A stretch of 64,000 bases of DNA from GCA-2698665 sp047611265 (GTDB taxonomy: Bacteria > Pseudomonadota > Gammaproteobacteria > GCA-002705445 > GCA-002716945), in assembly GCA_047611265.1 (NCBI GenBank), contig JBLFWM010000001.1:280230-344229 (forward strand), given 5' to 3'. Position numbers and translations under genes: made by a program. This document shows, piece after piece, positions 53,056 to 62,458 of the stretch. Each line of letters opens with the position of its first letter. Position 1 is the first letter of the stretch. The notes under the pieces were generated by a model. It saw only the letters and a list, made by a program, of their open reading frames with translations, made no database searches and had not been told where the DNA came from.

Positions 53056-53727
53056 TTATTTAATTTTACTTAATACTTCTCTCATTGACGAAATAGTCTC
53101 ACTATAACTCTTAGAGTTAAAAATTGCAGAGCCAGCAACAAAAGTATCCGCACCAGCTTTGGCTGCTTTGCCAATATTTTCTAAATTAATTCCCCCATCC
53201 ACCTCTAGTCTGATATCTTTTCCTGATTTATTTATTAGGTCTCTTACTAATGATATTTTTTTTAAAGTACCATTGATAAATTTTTGACCTGGAAAACCTG
53301 GATTTACGGACATTAAGAGAATCATGTCAAGATCATTGATGCAGTGTTCAAGGCAACTAATAGATGTTGCAGGGTTCAAAACAACTCCTGGCTTACATCC
53401 ATTTTCCTTAATTAAATTTATAGTCCTGTCAAGATGCTCAGTACCCTCTGGGTGAAAAGTAATATAGTTTGCTCCTGCTTTAGCAAAATCAGGAATTATT
53501 CTATCAACTGGCTTTATCATCAAATGAACATCTATTATGTTTGTAATACCATATTTTCTCAAAGATGCACAAACCATAGGTCCAAATGTTAAATTTGGAA
53601 CATAGTGGTTATCCATGACATCAAAATGAATCATGTCTGCACCAGCATCTATTACTTTCTCGACATCTTCTCCTAATCTTGAGAAGTCAGCTGATAGGAT
53701 GGATGGAGCAATCTTATAATCTTTCAT
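53056..53727 (-). CDS. rpe: Ribulose-phosphate 3-epimerase
   Basis: A 223-residue TIM-barrel enzyme interconverting ribulose and xylulose 5-phosphate. Seen: IAPSILSADFSRLGEDV, MIHFDVMDNHYVPN with the catalytic Asp and His region, MSVNPGFPGQKFI and VDGGI. Length is standard. It leads the trpEGDC run, recalling the rpe-gph-trpE order of Pseudomonas, but gph is missing here. It works with tkt, rpiA and gap/pgk in the window. Confidence 0.96.
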   Translation of the reverse strand: MKDYKIAPSILSADFSRLGEDVEKVIDAGADMIHFDVMDNHYVPNLTFGPMVCASLRKYGITNIIDVHLMIKPVDRIIPDFAKAGANYITFHPEGTEHLDRTINLIKENGCKPGVVLNPATSISCLEHCINDLDMILLMSVNPGFPGQKFINGTLKKISLVRDLINKSGKDIRLEVDGGINLENIGKAAKAGADTFVAGSAIFNSKSYSETISSMREVLSKIK

Positions 53728-53832
53728 ATTATGCTATAAATATATCTATTTAATGACTATATGTTAACAGAGATATTAATTATATTATAATTTTCATGAT
53801 ATTATATATTCATAATTAATGGAGTAAGAATC

Positions 53833-54282
53833 ATGAATAAATTTAATATATTAACCTTTTTTATATGTTTATTTCTAACAGGGAATGTATATTCAGCTCA
53901 GTATGAAGTAAAAATGTTGAGTTCAGGTAAGGGAGGATCGATGGTTTTTGAACCGTCAGTAATTAATATTCAACCCGGTGATAGTGTAAAGTGGCTAAAT
54001 GCAAGTCCTAGCCATAATGCTGCTTCTATCAATGAAATGATGCCTTCTGGCGCTAAAGCTTGGAATGGTAAAATGAATGAAGAAATAGTTGTAGAATTTA
54101 CAGAAGAAGGAGTCTATGGATATAAATGCACACCACATTATATTCTCGGCATGGTAGGCCTAGTTATAGTTGGTAATCCTGAATCAAACCTAGATAAGTC
54201 TAAAGATTTTGCAGAACAAGCTCAATCAAAGTTTGCAATGAATAAAAGTAGGTTCAGTGAGTATTTTTCGCTAATAAAATAG
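53833..54282 (+). CDS. Pseudoazurin-like periplasmic blue copper protein
   Basis: A 149-residue electron carrier with a signal peptide (1-21, ending VYSAQ). The type 1 copper ligands fit pseudoazurin: His in ASPSHNAAS, then Cys, His and Met in YKCTPHYILGMVGL with spacing C-x2-H-x4-M. The start of the mature domain, YEVKMLSSGKGGSMVFEPS, also matches. It could donate electrons to a copper nitrite reductase or to an oxidase; no such gene is in the window. The stop is one base before purC. Confidence 0.9.
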   Translation: MNKFNILTFFICLFLTGNVYSAQYEVKMLSSGKGGSMVFEPSVINIQPGDSVKWLNASPSHNAASINEMMPSGAKAWNGKMNEEIVVEFTEEGVYGYKCTPHYILGMVGLVIVGNPESNLDKSKDFAEQAQSKFAMNKSRFSEYFSLIK

Positions 54283-54283
54283 T

Positions 54284-55129
54284 ATGGGAAATTTAACTGA
54301 CTCGTTAAGTAAATATAATCTTTTATTTAAAGGTAAAGTAAGAAATATCTATGATTATGATAATGAAAGATTACTAATATATACTTCGGATAGAATATCT
54401 GCGTTTGACTATGTTTTTAAAGATGAAGTTCCAGGCAAAGGAATACTCTTAACCAAAATGGCTAAGTTTTGGTTTAAGAAAACTAGTCATATTATTCAAA
54501 ATCATATTTCAAATGAGCAATTAGATATACCTCAAAATATACAAGAGAATTGTATGTTAGTAACAAAAACTAAAGTTTTACCTATAGAAGCAATTGTTAG
54601 AGGACACTTGGCAGGATCAGCATGGTCCACATACGAGAGTACAGGAAAAATAAATAACATGGAGATGTTAAAGTCATATAAAAAATATGATAAATTTGAT
54701 GAACCCATGTTTACTCCATCTACTAAAGCTGAAATGGGAGATAAAGATGAAAATATTAGCATCAAACAGATGCAGAATATTATAGGAGTAGAACTTACTG
54801 ACAAAGTTCAAAGAATTAGCATTGAGCTATTTAAGTTTGCGTATAATTTTGCAAAAGAAAGAGGCGTTATAATAGCTGATACTAAATTTGAATTTGGTTT
54901 AGACAAAAATAATAACTTAATATTAATAGATGAAATTTTTACGCCAGACTGCTCAAGATTTTGGTTATACAAAAATAATGAAATAAATCATAACTCTTTT
55001 GATAAACAATTTTTCAGAGATTACCTAACCTCAATAAAATGGAATAATAACCAAATTCAGCTACCAAAAGATATAAAACATTCTTTATTAGAAAAATATC
55101 AAATAGCTTATAATCTAATTGCTACATAA
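54284..55129 (+). CDS. purC: SAICAR synthetase (PurC)
   Basis: A 281-residue purine-synthesis ligase that joins CAIR with aspartate. Seen: KGKVRNIYDYDNERLLIYTSDRISAFDY, VRGHLAGSAW, the substrate segment FTPSTKAEMGDKDENIS and LIDEIFTPDCSRFW. It is the longer form found in many proteobacteria rather than the 237-residue E. coli form. It is followed two bases later by bioD. Confidence 0.95.
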   Translation: MGNLTDSLSKYNLLFKGKVRNIYDYDNERLLIYTSDRISAFDYVFKDEVPGKGILLTKMAKFWFKKTSHIIQNHISNEQLDIPQNIQENCMLVTKTKVLPIEAIVRGHLAGSAWSTYESTGKINNMEMLKSYKKYDKFDEPMFTPSTKAEMGDKDENISIKQMQNIIGVELTDKVQRISIELFKFAYNFAKERGVIIADTKFEFGLDKNNNLILIDEIFTPDCSRFWLYKNNEINHNSFDKQFFRDYLTSIKWNNNQIQLPKDIKHSLLEKYQIAYNLIAT

Positions 55130-55131
55130 AA

Positions 55132-55806
55132 GTGAAAAAGCAGTTTAAATTATTTATAAGTGGAACAGGTACAGATGTTGGTAAAACATTTGTCACTGAA
55201 AATTTAATTTACTTGTTAAAAGCCAAAGGATTTACTGTAAGTCCTTATAAACCAATTGAAACAGGATGTAAAAAAAATAAGAGTAAGTTAATACCTAGTG
55301 ATGCAAGTAAATTCTATAAATTAATTGATAAAGAAATAGATATTGATTTAATAAACCCTTATAGATTTCAGCAGCCAATATCTCCAAATAGAGCAATCAG
55401 ATTAGCTAATAAAAAAATATTTATTGATGACTATATTGGTAGATCAAAATTATTACCTAAAAATGATTATTTAATTGTAGAAGGCGCTGGTGGTCTATAT
55501 TCTCCTATTTCAACAGATGGATATAATATAGATTTAATTAAAAAAATGAAAATTCCAACAGTGCTTGTAGCAAAAGATGAAATTGGGGTTATAAATAATA
55601 TTTTACTCAGCTTAGACTTGTTAAAAAAATATAAAATATCTGTTTTAGCAATTATTCTAAACAAAATTAATAGCCTTCAGCCAAATGGAATGGATAATCA
55701 CAAAGATATGAAATCTTTAACAAAAATACCTTTAATACGGATAGGAAACATAAAAACAAAGAATTTTAAAGAATTCTCAAAGCTCTTAAAAATAATTTCT
55801 ATTTAA
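55132..55806 (+). CDS. bioD: Dethiobiotin synthetase
   Basis: A 224-residue ATP-dependent carboxylase closing the ureido ring before biotin synthase. The P-loop is SGTGTDVGKTFVTE near residues 10-23, the substrate lysine lies in YKPIETGC, and VEGAGGLYSPI is intact. The start is GTG. No other bio genes are in the window. It overlaps the convergent fba stop by four bases. Confidence 0.9.
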   Translation: MKKQFKLFISGTGTDVGKTFVTENLIYLLKAKGFTVSPYKPIETGCKKNKSKLIPSDASKFYKLIDKEIDIDLINPYRFQQPISPNRAIRLANKKIFIDDYIGRSKLLPKNDYLIVEGAGGLYSPISTDGYNIDLIKKMKIPTVLVAKDEIGVINNILLSLDLLKKYKISVLAIILNKINSLQPNGMDNHKDMKSLTKIPLIRIGNIKTKNFKEFSKLLKIISI

Positions 55807-56798
55807 AGATTACCAGTAGAGGATGCAGAACATAGTTTAGCTCTTTCTGCCAATATATCCTGGGCAGCTGACTGATTACTGTCTTCGCCACACCATTTAT
55901 TTAAAGCTGATTGCTGTATGGCTCTTGCATAAGAAAAAGTTACTCTCCACGGCATTTTATTATCAGCATTCATTATATTTAAATGATTTGTTGCTTCATC
56001 ATTGCTTTGACCACCAGAGAGAAAAGCTATTCCTCCTAAATCATCTGGGCAATTATCTTTAAGACATTTAACCGTCATATCTGCAACAGTCTGATAATCA
56101 GCGCGTTGTTCATTCTTATCACCAGATATAACCATGCTTGGCTTAAGTATAACGCCAGGATAATATATATTTATCGCAGTAAGTTGTTCAAACAAACATT
56201 TAAGAGTGGCTCTTGTAATTGTATTACATGCCTCAATAGAATGATTACCATTTATAAGTACTTCTGGCTCAACTATTGGAACAAGATTATTTTCTTGGCA
56301 TAGTGATGCATATCTTGCAAGAGCATTACAATTTGAAATAATGCAAGATTCTGACGGTATTTGATCACCAATGGTAATTACACCCCTCCACTTACAAAAC
56401 TTTGCACCTAATGATTCATAATTAGCTAATCTCTCTCTCAGCCCATCCAACCCTTCTGTTATCTTTTCATTAGGGTGATTAGAGAAATCTTTTGCTCCAG
56501 CATCAACTTTAATTCCTGGTAAAATATTTATAGATTTTAAATAGTCTCTAAATAATTGTCCTGTACTCATTTTTTGATGGAAGGTTTCATCAAAGAGAAT
56601 GGCTCCACTAATATAATCTTTCAGATTAGGAGTTGTAACTATTAGCTCTCTATAACGTCTCCTATTTTCTTCTGTTTCTGGTATGTTTAAGGCAGCAAAT
56701 CTTTTAGCGCATGTAGGTGAGCTTTCATCCATGGCTAATAGCCCTTTAGGCTTTACCATCATTGTCTCTGCTGTTAACTTAAGTACTTCTTTATTCAT
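55803..56798 (-). CDS. fba: Fructose-bisphosphate aldolase, class I
   Basis: A 331-residue Schiff-base aldolase of the type best known from animals and plants (about 340-360 residues). Visible equivalents of the rabbit active site are Asp23 in LAMDESS, Lys136-Trp-Arg in FCKWRGV, Glu177 in VEPEV and the Schiff-base Lys219 in VILKPSMV. Most gammaproteobacteria use a class II metal enzyme at this slot, though class I forms occur. It is last in the operon tkt-gap-pgk-pyk-fba. Confidence 0.95.
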   Translation of the reverse strand: MNKEVLKLTAETMMVKPKGLLAMDESSPTCAKRFAALNIPETEENRRRYRELIVTTPNLKDYISGAILFDETFHQKMSTGQLFRDYLKSINILPGIKVDAGAKDFSNHPNEKITEGLDGLRERLANYESLGAKFCKWRGVITIGDQIPSESCIISNCNALARYASLCQENNLVPIVEPEVLINGNHSIEACNTITRATLKCLFEQLTAINIYYPGVILKPSMVISGDKNEQRADYQTVADMTVKCLKDNCPDDLGGIAFLSGGQSNDEATNHLNIMNADNKMPWRVTFSYARAIQQSALNKWCGEDSNQSAAQDILAERAKLCSASSTGNL

Positions 56799-56835
56799 CC
56801 TAACTCCATTATTAAATATATAATTATAAAATATT

Positions 56836-58275
56836 TTATTCTATTGCGATTAATTTTCCAACCTCTACAATTTTAAGAGCATTAGTGCCCCCGCTTGTAC
56901 CCATTAAATCACCTTTAGTAATCATTACTAGGTCGCCTTTTTTAACAGCACCTTTTTCTAACATTAAATCTATAATTTGTTGATTTGCTTTAGCATGAAC
57001 ATATTCTATGTTTTCTAATTTTATTGAATATACCCCCTTATAAAGACAAATCTTTCTGCTGGTACTATCACTTTTAGTCATAGCATAAATAGGTATCATA
57101 GATTGTATTCTTGACATCCATAAAGGAGTAGAACCTGTTTCTGTTAAGGCCGCAATAGCCTTAATATTAGACTTACTTGCACCATATACTGCTGTCATAG
57201 CAATAGTTTGATCAACTGTTTTAAACTTATCTTGTTTTCTGGCTATCGGCAAAACTTTTCTATTGGTACTCTCGGCAATTTCACATATTCTGCTTGCTTC
57301 TTGTATTACTTCAACTGGATAATGCCCAATTGCCGTTTCTGCAGATAACATAATAGCATCAACTCCGGATGTAACAGCATTAGCAACATCAAAAACTTCT
57401 GCTCTTGTAGGCACAGGATTATTAATCATAGATTCCATCATTTGAGTTGCAACAATCACTAACTTATCATAAGAAATTGCTTTCCTGATAAGCCTATCTT
57501 GAACTGCAGGTAACTGCTCAATTCCAATCTCAACTCCCAAATCTCCTCGTGCAACTAATAAACCATCACTGATTTTAACAATCTCATCTATATTTTCCAA
57601 AGCTTCATTACGTTCAATTTTAGCTATAATGCCAATACGTTTTTTACCTATTATCTTTTTAATCATTTTAATATCTTCCGCATCACGAACGAAAGATACA
57701 GCGACATAATCTATGTCTAACTTAACAGCTTCTTCGAGATCTTTAATGTCTTTATCTGTTATTCCTTTAAGAGAAAGGCCGCCGCCTTTTTTGTTAATGC
57801 CTTGTGATGATTTTAATTTTCCACCACGAATAACTTTTGTATATATCTTTGATTTGACGACACTGGTTACCTCAAGTTTTATAAGAGCATCGCTTAATAA
57901 AAGCTCATCTCCTACGTCTAAATATTTAGGTAAACTTTTTAAAGTGAGTCCGACTGACTTAGAAGTTCCCTGATCTATTGATAAAGTTGCATCCAATATA
58001 AATTCACTATTGGTCTTTAGTAATATATTTTTTTTTGTACCAAACGTACCTATTCTTATTTTTTGTCCCTGCAAATCCACTAGAGTTGCAACAGGTCTTC
58101 CTTGTTTCAATGATGCGGATTTAATAACATGTATAATCTTAGCTGTTTGCTCTATAGAAGAGTGGGATAAATTAATTCTAAAAACATCCGTTCCTTCTTT
58201 TATTAAATTAGAAATAACTTTTGCCGATGATGATGCCGGGCCTAGCGTGCATATTATTTTAGTTCTTTTTCTCAT
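56836..58275 (-). CDS. pyk: Pyruvate kinase
   Basis: A 479-residue enzyme converting PEP and ADP to pyruvate and ATP. Seen: KIICTLGPASSS, FRINLSHSS, the K+/metal segment IIAKIERNEAL, VARGDLGVEIG and MLSAETAIGHYP. The C-terminal domain (about 350-479) is present. Length is standard. It lies one base from pgk, in the carbon-metabolism operon. Confidence 0.96.
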   Translation of the reverse strand: MRKRTKIICTLGPASSSAKVISNLIKEGTDVFRINLSHSSIEQTAKIIHVIKSASLKQGRPVATLVDLQGQKIRIGTFGTKKNILLKTNSEFILDATLSIDQGTSKSVGLTLKSLPKYLDVGDELLLSDALIKLEVTSVVKSKIYTKVIRGGKLKSSQGINKKGGGLSLKGITDKDIKDLEEAVKLDIDYVAVSFVRDAEDIKMIKKIIGKKRIGIIAKIERNEALENIDEIVKISDGLLVARGDLGVEIGIEQLPAVQDRLIRKAISYDKLVIVATQMMESMINNPVPTRAEVFDVANAVTSGVDAIMLSAETAIGHYPVEVIQEASRICEIAESTNRKVLPIARKQDKFKTVDQTIAMTAVYGASKSNIKAIAALTETGSTPLWMSRIQSMIPIYAMTKSDSTSRKICLYKGVYSIKLENIEYVHAKANQQIIDLMLEKGAVKKGDLVMITKGDLMGTSGGTNALKIVEVGKLIAIE

Positions 58276-58276
58276 A

Positions 58277-59434
58277 TTAAATCATGCCTAGTTTAGTCAA
58301 TATAGGCATATCTTCTCCTTCAATAAACTTAAGCAATGATCCTCCACCAGTAGAGAGATAAGAGAAATCATTTTGAAGCCCAAGTTTCTCAATTACAGGG
58401 ATAGTATCGCCGCCGCCAACAATTGAGTATGTATCTGAAGAAGCTATGGCTTCAGATATTTTAATAGTTCCATTATCATATGGTTTCTTTTCAATATAAC
58501 CCAGCGGACCATTCCAAAAAACTGTCTTCGACGACCTTATAATGTCAATATAATGATCAGTTGTTTTTTCACCTATATCCAATATTTTATCATTAGATTG
58601 TAACATAGATATTTTCTTATTTTTAGAGTTATCAAGACTTAAACTATTTGTGACCACTACGTCTATAGGCATGACAATTTTTTTAAAATATTCTCCATTA
58701 AGAATTTCTTTCGCTTCATCAATAAAGCTCTTTTCAACCAAAGAGTCGCCAATATTATGCCCCATGGCGGATAAAAAAGTATTTAATATACCTCCTCCCA
58801 ATATAATATGGTCAGATTTTAATATTAGTTTTTTTATTAATGTTAGTTTGGTTGATATTTTAGCACCAGATATTATAGTTGTTAGTGGTCTAGTTTGAGG
58901 GGATAGTAATTTTTTAGCATTTATAATTTCACTTTCAAGTAAGTGACCAGCATAAGTATCTAGATAATTAGAAACTCCATATGAAGAAGCTTCTTTTCTA
59001 TGAGATACACCAAAAGCATCAAATACAAAAACATCTCCGAGTGAAGCAATTTTTTTAGATAAAGATAATGAATTTTCTTTCTCTCCTGCCTCGAATCTAA
59101 CATTTTCACACATTATAATATTAGCTGTACTATCAAACTTTACTCCATCAATCCAGTTTTTAACTAACATGACTTTCTGAGATAATAGTTCTTGAAGACG
59201 ATCAGACACTCTTTCTAAACTATATTTAGAATCATACTCACCTTCTGTTGGACGTCCAAAATGAGATAAAATTATTATACGATTATTATTATCTAAAAGA
59301 TTTTGAATTGTTTTAAGTGATTTAGTAATTCTAAAATCACTTAATATTTTATTTTCAAATACAGGCACATTTAAGTCTAATCTTAATAAAACTATTTTAT
59401 TATTTACACTTACTTGTGATAATAATTTTTGCAT
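58277..59434 (-). CDS. pgk: Phosphoglycerate kinase
   Basis: A 385-residue enzyme transferring phosphate between 1,3-bisphosphoglycerate and ADP. Seen: VLLRLDLNVPVFENKIL (usually RxDxNVP), LSHFGRPTEGEYD, and the C-terminal GGGDTIPVIEK and LSTGGGSLLKFIEG. Slightly shorter than E. coli (387). It overlaps gap by one base. Confidence 0.96.
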   Translation of the reverse strand: MQKLLSQVSVNNKIVLLRLDLNVPVFENKILSDFRITKSLKTIQNLLDNNNRIIILSHFGRPTEGEYDSKYSLERVSDRLQELLSQKVMLVKNWIDGVKFDSTANIIMCENVRFEAGEKENSLSLSKKIASLGDVFVFDAFGVSHRKEASSYGVSNYLDTYAGHLLESEIINAKKLLSPQTRPLTTIISGAKISTKLTLIKKLILKSDHIILGGGILNTFLSAMGHNIGDSLVEKSFIDEAKEILNGEYFKKIVMPIDVVVTNSLSLDNSKNKKISMLQSNDKILDIGEKTTDHYIDIIRSSKTVFWNGPLGYIEKKPYDNGTIKISEAIASSDTYSIVGGGDTIPVIEKLGLQNDFSYLSTGGGSLLKFIEGEDMPILTKLGMI

Positions 59435-60444
59435 TAATTATTTGCAAGAATTTTTGCAACATCTAGCATTCTGTTTGAAAAACCCCATTCGTTATCATAC
59501 CAAGCACATATTTTAAAAAACTTATCATCCATTACTCTTGATAAACTTTCATCATACACAGATGAGTAAGATGAGTGATTGAAATCTACAGAAACTAATG
59601 GATCAGCATTATAACCAAGTATTCCTTTTAGTTTACCCTTGGATGCTTTTTTAATAATATTATTAATTTCTTCAAGCGAAGCGCTTTTGCTAGCATTAAA
59701 GCACAAATCAACCAATGAAACATTTATAGTCGGAACTCTGATAGCAAACCCATCTAACTTACCATTCAGTTCCGGTAAAACTAACCCTACAGCAGAAGCT
59801 GCTCCTGTTTTTGCTGGTATCATTGACTGTGTTGCAGATCTTGCCCTTCTTAAATCTGAATGATATACATCTGTTAATACTTGATCATTTGTATAGGAAT
59901 GTATGGTAGTCATTATCCCGTTTTCAATAGTTAGTTTTTCATGAATATCTTTTATCAAAGTTGCTAAACAATTAGTGGTACATGAAGCATTTGAAACTAT
60001 TTGATGGGAATCATTTAAAATTTCATGATTAACTCCATATACGATAGTTGCGTCTACATCAGTCCCAGGCGCAGATATTAAAACTTTTCTAGCTCCAGCT
60101 TTAATATGATTCATTGCCTTCTCTTTAGAAGTAAAAAATCCAGTGCACTCCATAACGACATCTATTTTTAAATCTTTCCATGGTAGTTTTGAAGGATCTC
60201 GTTCACTTAAAACCATCACTTCATCTTTCCCATCAATAGTTATAACACTATCTTTAACCTCTACGCTTTTAGAGAAAGGTCCATGAGCAGTATCATACTT
60301 TAAAAGATGTGCATTTATTTTAGCATCACCTAAATCATTAATTGCGACAATCTTAATTTCTTCATTATTATTACTCTCATAATTTGCTCTGAGCACATTT
60401 CTTCCAATTCTTCCAAAGCCATTTATTGCTACATTTATAGTCAT
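59434..60444 (-). CDS. gap: Glyceraldehyde-3-phosphate dehydrogenase, type I
   Basis: A 336-residue enzyme with the catalytic cysteine Cys155 in SNASCTTNCLA, the NAD loop INGFGRIGRN near 8-17, and substrate site segments TGAAKA-like GAASAVGLVLPE and RVPTINVSLVDL. Asp37 of INDLGD follows the first strand pair, as in NAD-using forms, but cofactor choice is not proved by sequence. It may work in glycolysis, gluconeogenesis or a Calvin-type cycle. One base overlaps pgk and four bases separate it from tkt. Confidence 0.96.
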   Translation of the reverse strand: MTINVAINGFGRIGRNVLRANYESNNNEEIKIVAINDLGDAKINAHLLKYDTAHGPFSKSVEVKDSVITIDGKDEVMVLSERDPSKLPWKDLKIDVVMECTGFFTSKEKAMNHIKAGARKVLISAPGTDVDATIVYGVNHEILNDSHQIVSNASCTTNCLATLIKDIHEKLTIENGIMTTIHSYTNDQVLTDVYHSDLRRARSATQSMIPAKTGAASAVGLVLPELNGKLDGFAIRVPTINVSLVDLCFNASKSASLEEINNIIKKASKGKLKGILGYNADPLVSVDFNHSSYSSVYDESLSRVMDDKFFKICAWYDNEWGFSNRMLDVAKILANN

Positions 60445-60448
60445 AGTG

Positions 60449-62443
60449 TCACCCGTTAGTTTTAATTAATTTTTTAATACTCTTAACAATATTATTTTTC
60501 GTAAACCCAAAATATGTTAATGCCTCTTGCCCAGGAGCTGATAAACCAAATGATTCCATTACAATCTTTGCGCCTCTTTTCCCGATAAATTTATCCCAAC
60601 AGACTCCTATGCCTGCCTCTACTGCTAAAACATTTTCAATATCTGGAGGCAAAATTTTATCTCTATATGCTTTTGGCTGAATCATAAATTGTTCCATACA
60701 TGGCATCGATATAACTCTTGCTAAAATTCCACTCTTACGTAAATTTTCTGCAGCTTCTATACATATATGTAGTTCTGACCCAGAAGAAATTATCACAGCA
60801 TCAATTTTTTTCCCACAATCATAAATAACATAACCACCTTTCCCTATAGATTCTATTTGATTTTTAGATCTTTTTAATTCAGGCAAAGTTTGTCTAGTTA
60901 AAATCAAAGATGACGGGCCAGATAATTTATCTAAGCTAAATTTCCATGATAAAGCAGTTTCGGTAACATCGGCAGGCCTCCAAACACTCATTCCAGGGAT
61001 AACTCTTAAAGTGCTAAGTTGTTCAACAGATTGGTGCGTAGGCCCGTCTTCACCTAAACCAATAGAGTCATGAGTAAATACATATATAACAGGCAAGTGC
61101 ATCAATGATGACATTCTTATAGCATTTTTTGCATATTCTGAAAAAATTAAAAATGTACTAGCGTATGGACGGAAACCACCATGCAAGAAAATTCCATTAT
61201 TAATCGCACACATTGCAAATTCTCTGACACCATAATGAAGATATTTTCCAGAGAAGTCTTTCTTAGTAATTGCCTTAGACTCTGGCCAAAAAACTAAATT
61301 AGATTCTTTTAAATCTGCTGAGCCACCAATTAGCTCTGGTATTATAGGGCCTATTTTTTCAAGAACTACTTGAGAAGACTTTCTTGTAGCCATCGACTTT
61401 GAATTATTTTCAATTAATTTATATATATTCTTATTAACCTGAGCAGGTAACTTATTTTTTAATCTTCTTTGTAGCTCACTATGAAGCTTTGGGTATTTTC
61501 CTTTATATATGCCAAGTTTTTTATTCCATGCTGATTCCAACAGTCTCCCTTTATTTTTATAATCCCATTCCTTATAAATACTCTTTGGTATTTCAAAGGG
61601 CGGATGTGTCCAGTTTAAATTTTTTCTCGTCAACTCTATCTCATCTTTCCCTAATGGAGCTCCATGAATACCACTAGTACCTTGTTTATTTGGAGATCCA
61701 TAACCTATCGTAGTTTTCATACAAATTATAGTAGGTTTAAGTTTCTCTTTTTTAGCTTGTGATATAGATTTCTCTATAGAATTAAAATCATGACCATTAA
61801 CTTTATCAATTACATTCCATCCATATGATTCAAATCTTTTTTTAATATTTTCTGTAAATGCTAAAGAAGTATCGCCATCAATTGAGATATTATTCATATC
61901 ATAAATAAGGATTAACTTACTAAGTCCAAGCGTTCCTGCTAAAGAGCATGCTTCATGTGAGATCCCTTCCATTAGACACCCATCCCCAGCAAACACATAT
62001 GTGTGATGATTAATTAATTCTAGACCAGGTTTGTTGAACTCACTTGATAAGGATTTTTCTGCAATAGCCATACCTACAGCATTTGCTAATCCTTGACCTA
62101 AAGGGCCTGTCGTTGTTTCGACTCCTGGAGTGATATCACATTCAGGATGACCGGGGGTAAGAGAATGTAATTGCCTAAAATTTTTAATGTCCTTTATTGT
62201 AAGCTTGTAACCCGACAAATGAAGAAGCGAATAAAGCAACATTGATCCATGCCCGTTTGATAGCACAAATCTATCTCGATTAATCCATTTTGGATTAGAA
62301 GGATTATGTTTTAAGAATTTATTCCATAAGATATAAGCAATATCAGCCATTCCCATAGGAGCGCCAGGATGTCCAGACTTAGCTTTTTCCACAGCATCTA
62401 AGCTTAAGAATCTAATCGCATTTGATAAATCTTTTTTATTCAT
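60449..62443 (-). CDS. tkt: Transketolase
   Basis: A 664-residue TPP enzyme moving two-carbon units in the pentose phosphate pathway. Seen: LDAVEKAKSGHPGAPMGMADIAY with the substrate His, the TPP motif GDGCLMEGISHEACSLAGTLGL (DG...N), and the pyrimidine-domain segment TPHAFRP-like HGGFRPYASTF. Length equals the E. coli enzyme (663). It heads tkt-gap-pgk-pyk-fba, an order common in gammaproteobacteria including autotrophs and methylotrophs. Confidence 0.97.
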   Translation of the reverse strand: MNKKDLSNAIRFLSLDAVEKAKSGHPGAPMGMADIAYILWNKFLKHNPSNPKWINRDRFVLSNGHGSMLLYSLLHLSGYKLTIKDIKNFRQLHSLTPGHPECDITPGVETTTGPLGQGLANAVGMAIAEKSLSSEFNKPGLELINHHTYVFAGDGCLMEGISHEACSLAGTLGLSKLILIYDMNNISIDGDTSLAFTENIKKRFESYGWNVIDKVNGHDFNSIEKSISQAKKEKLKPTIICMKTTIGYGSPNKQGTSGIHGAPLGKDEIELTRKNLNWTHPPFEIPKSIYKEWDYKNKGRLLESAWNKKLGIYKGKYPKLHSELQRRLKNKLPAQVNKNIYKLIENNSKSMATRKSSQVVLEKIGPIIPELIGGSADLKESNLVFWPESKAITKKDFSGKYLHYGVREFAMCAINNGIFLHGGFRPYASTFLIFSEYAKNAIRMSSLMHLPVIYVFTHDSIGLGEDGPTHQSVEQLSTLRVIPGMSVWRPADVTETALSWKFSLDKLSGPSSLILTRQTLPELKRSKNQIESIGKGGYVIYDCGKKIDAVIISSGSELHICIEAAENLRKSGILARVISMPCMEQFMIQPKAYRDKILPPDIENVLAVEAGIGVCWDKFIGKRGAKIVMESFGLSAPGQEALTYFGFTKNNIVKSIKKLIKTNG

Positions 62444-62458
62444 AAGATATATTAGTTA

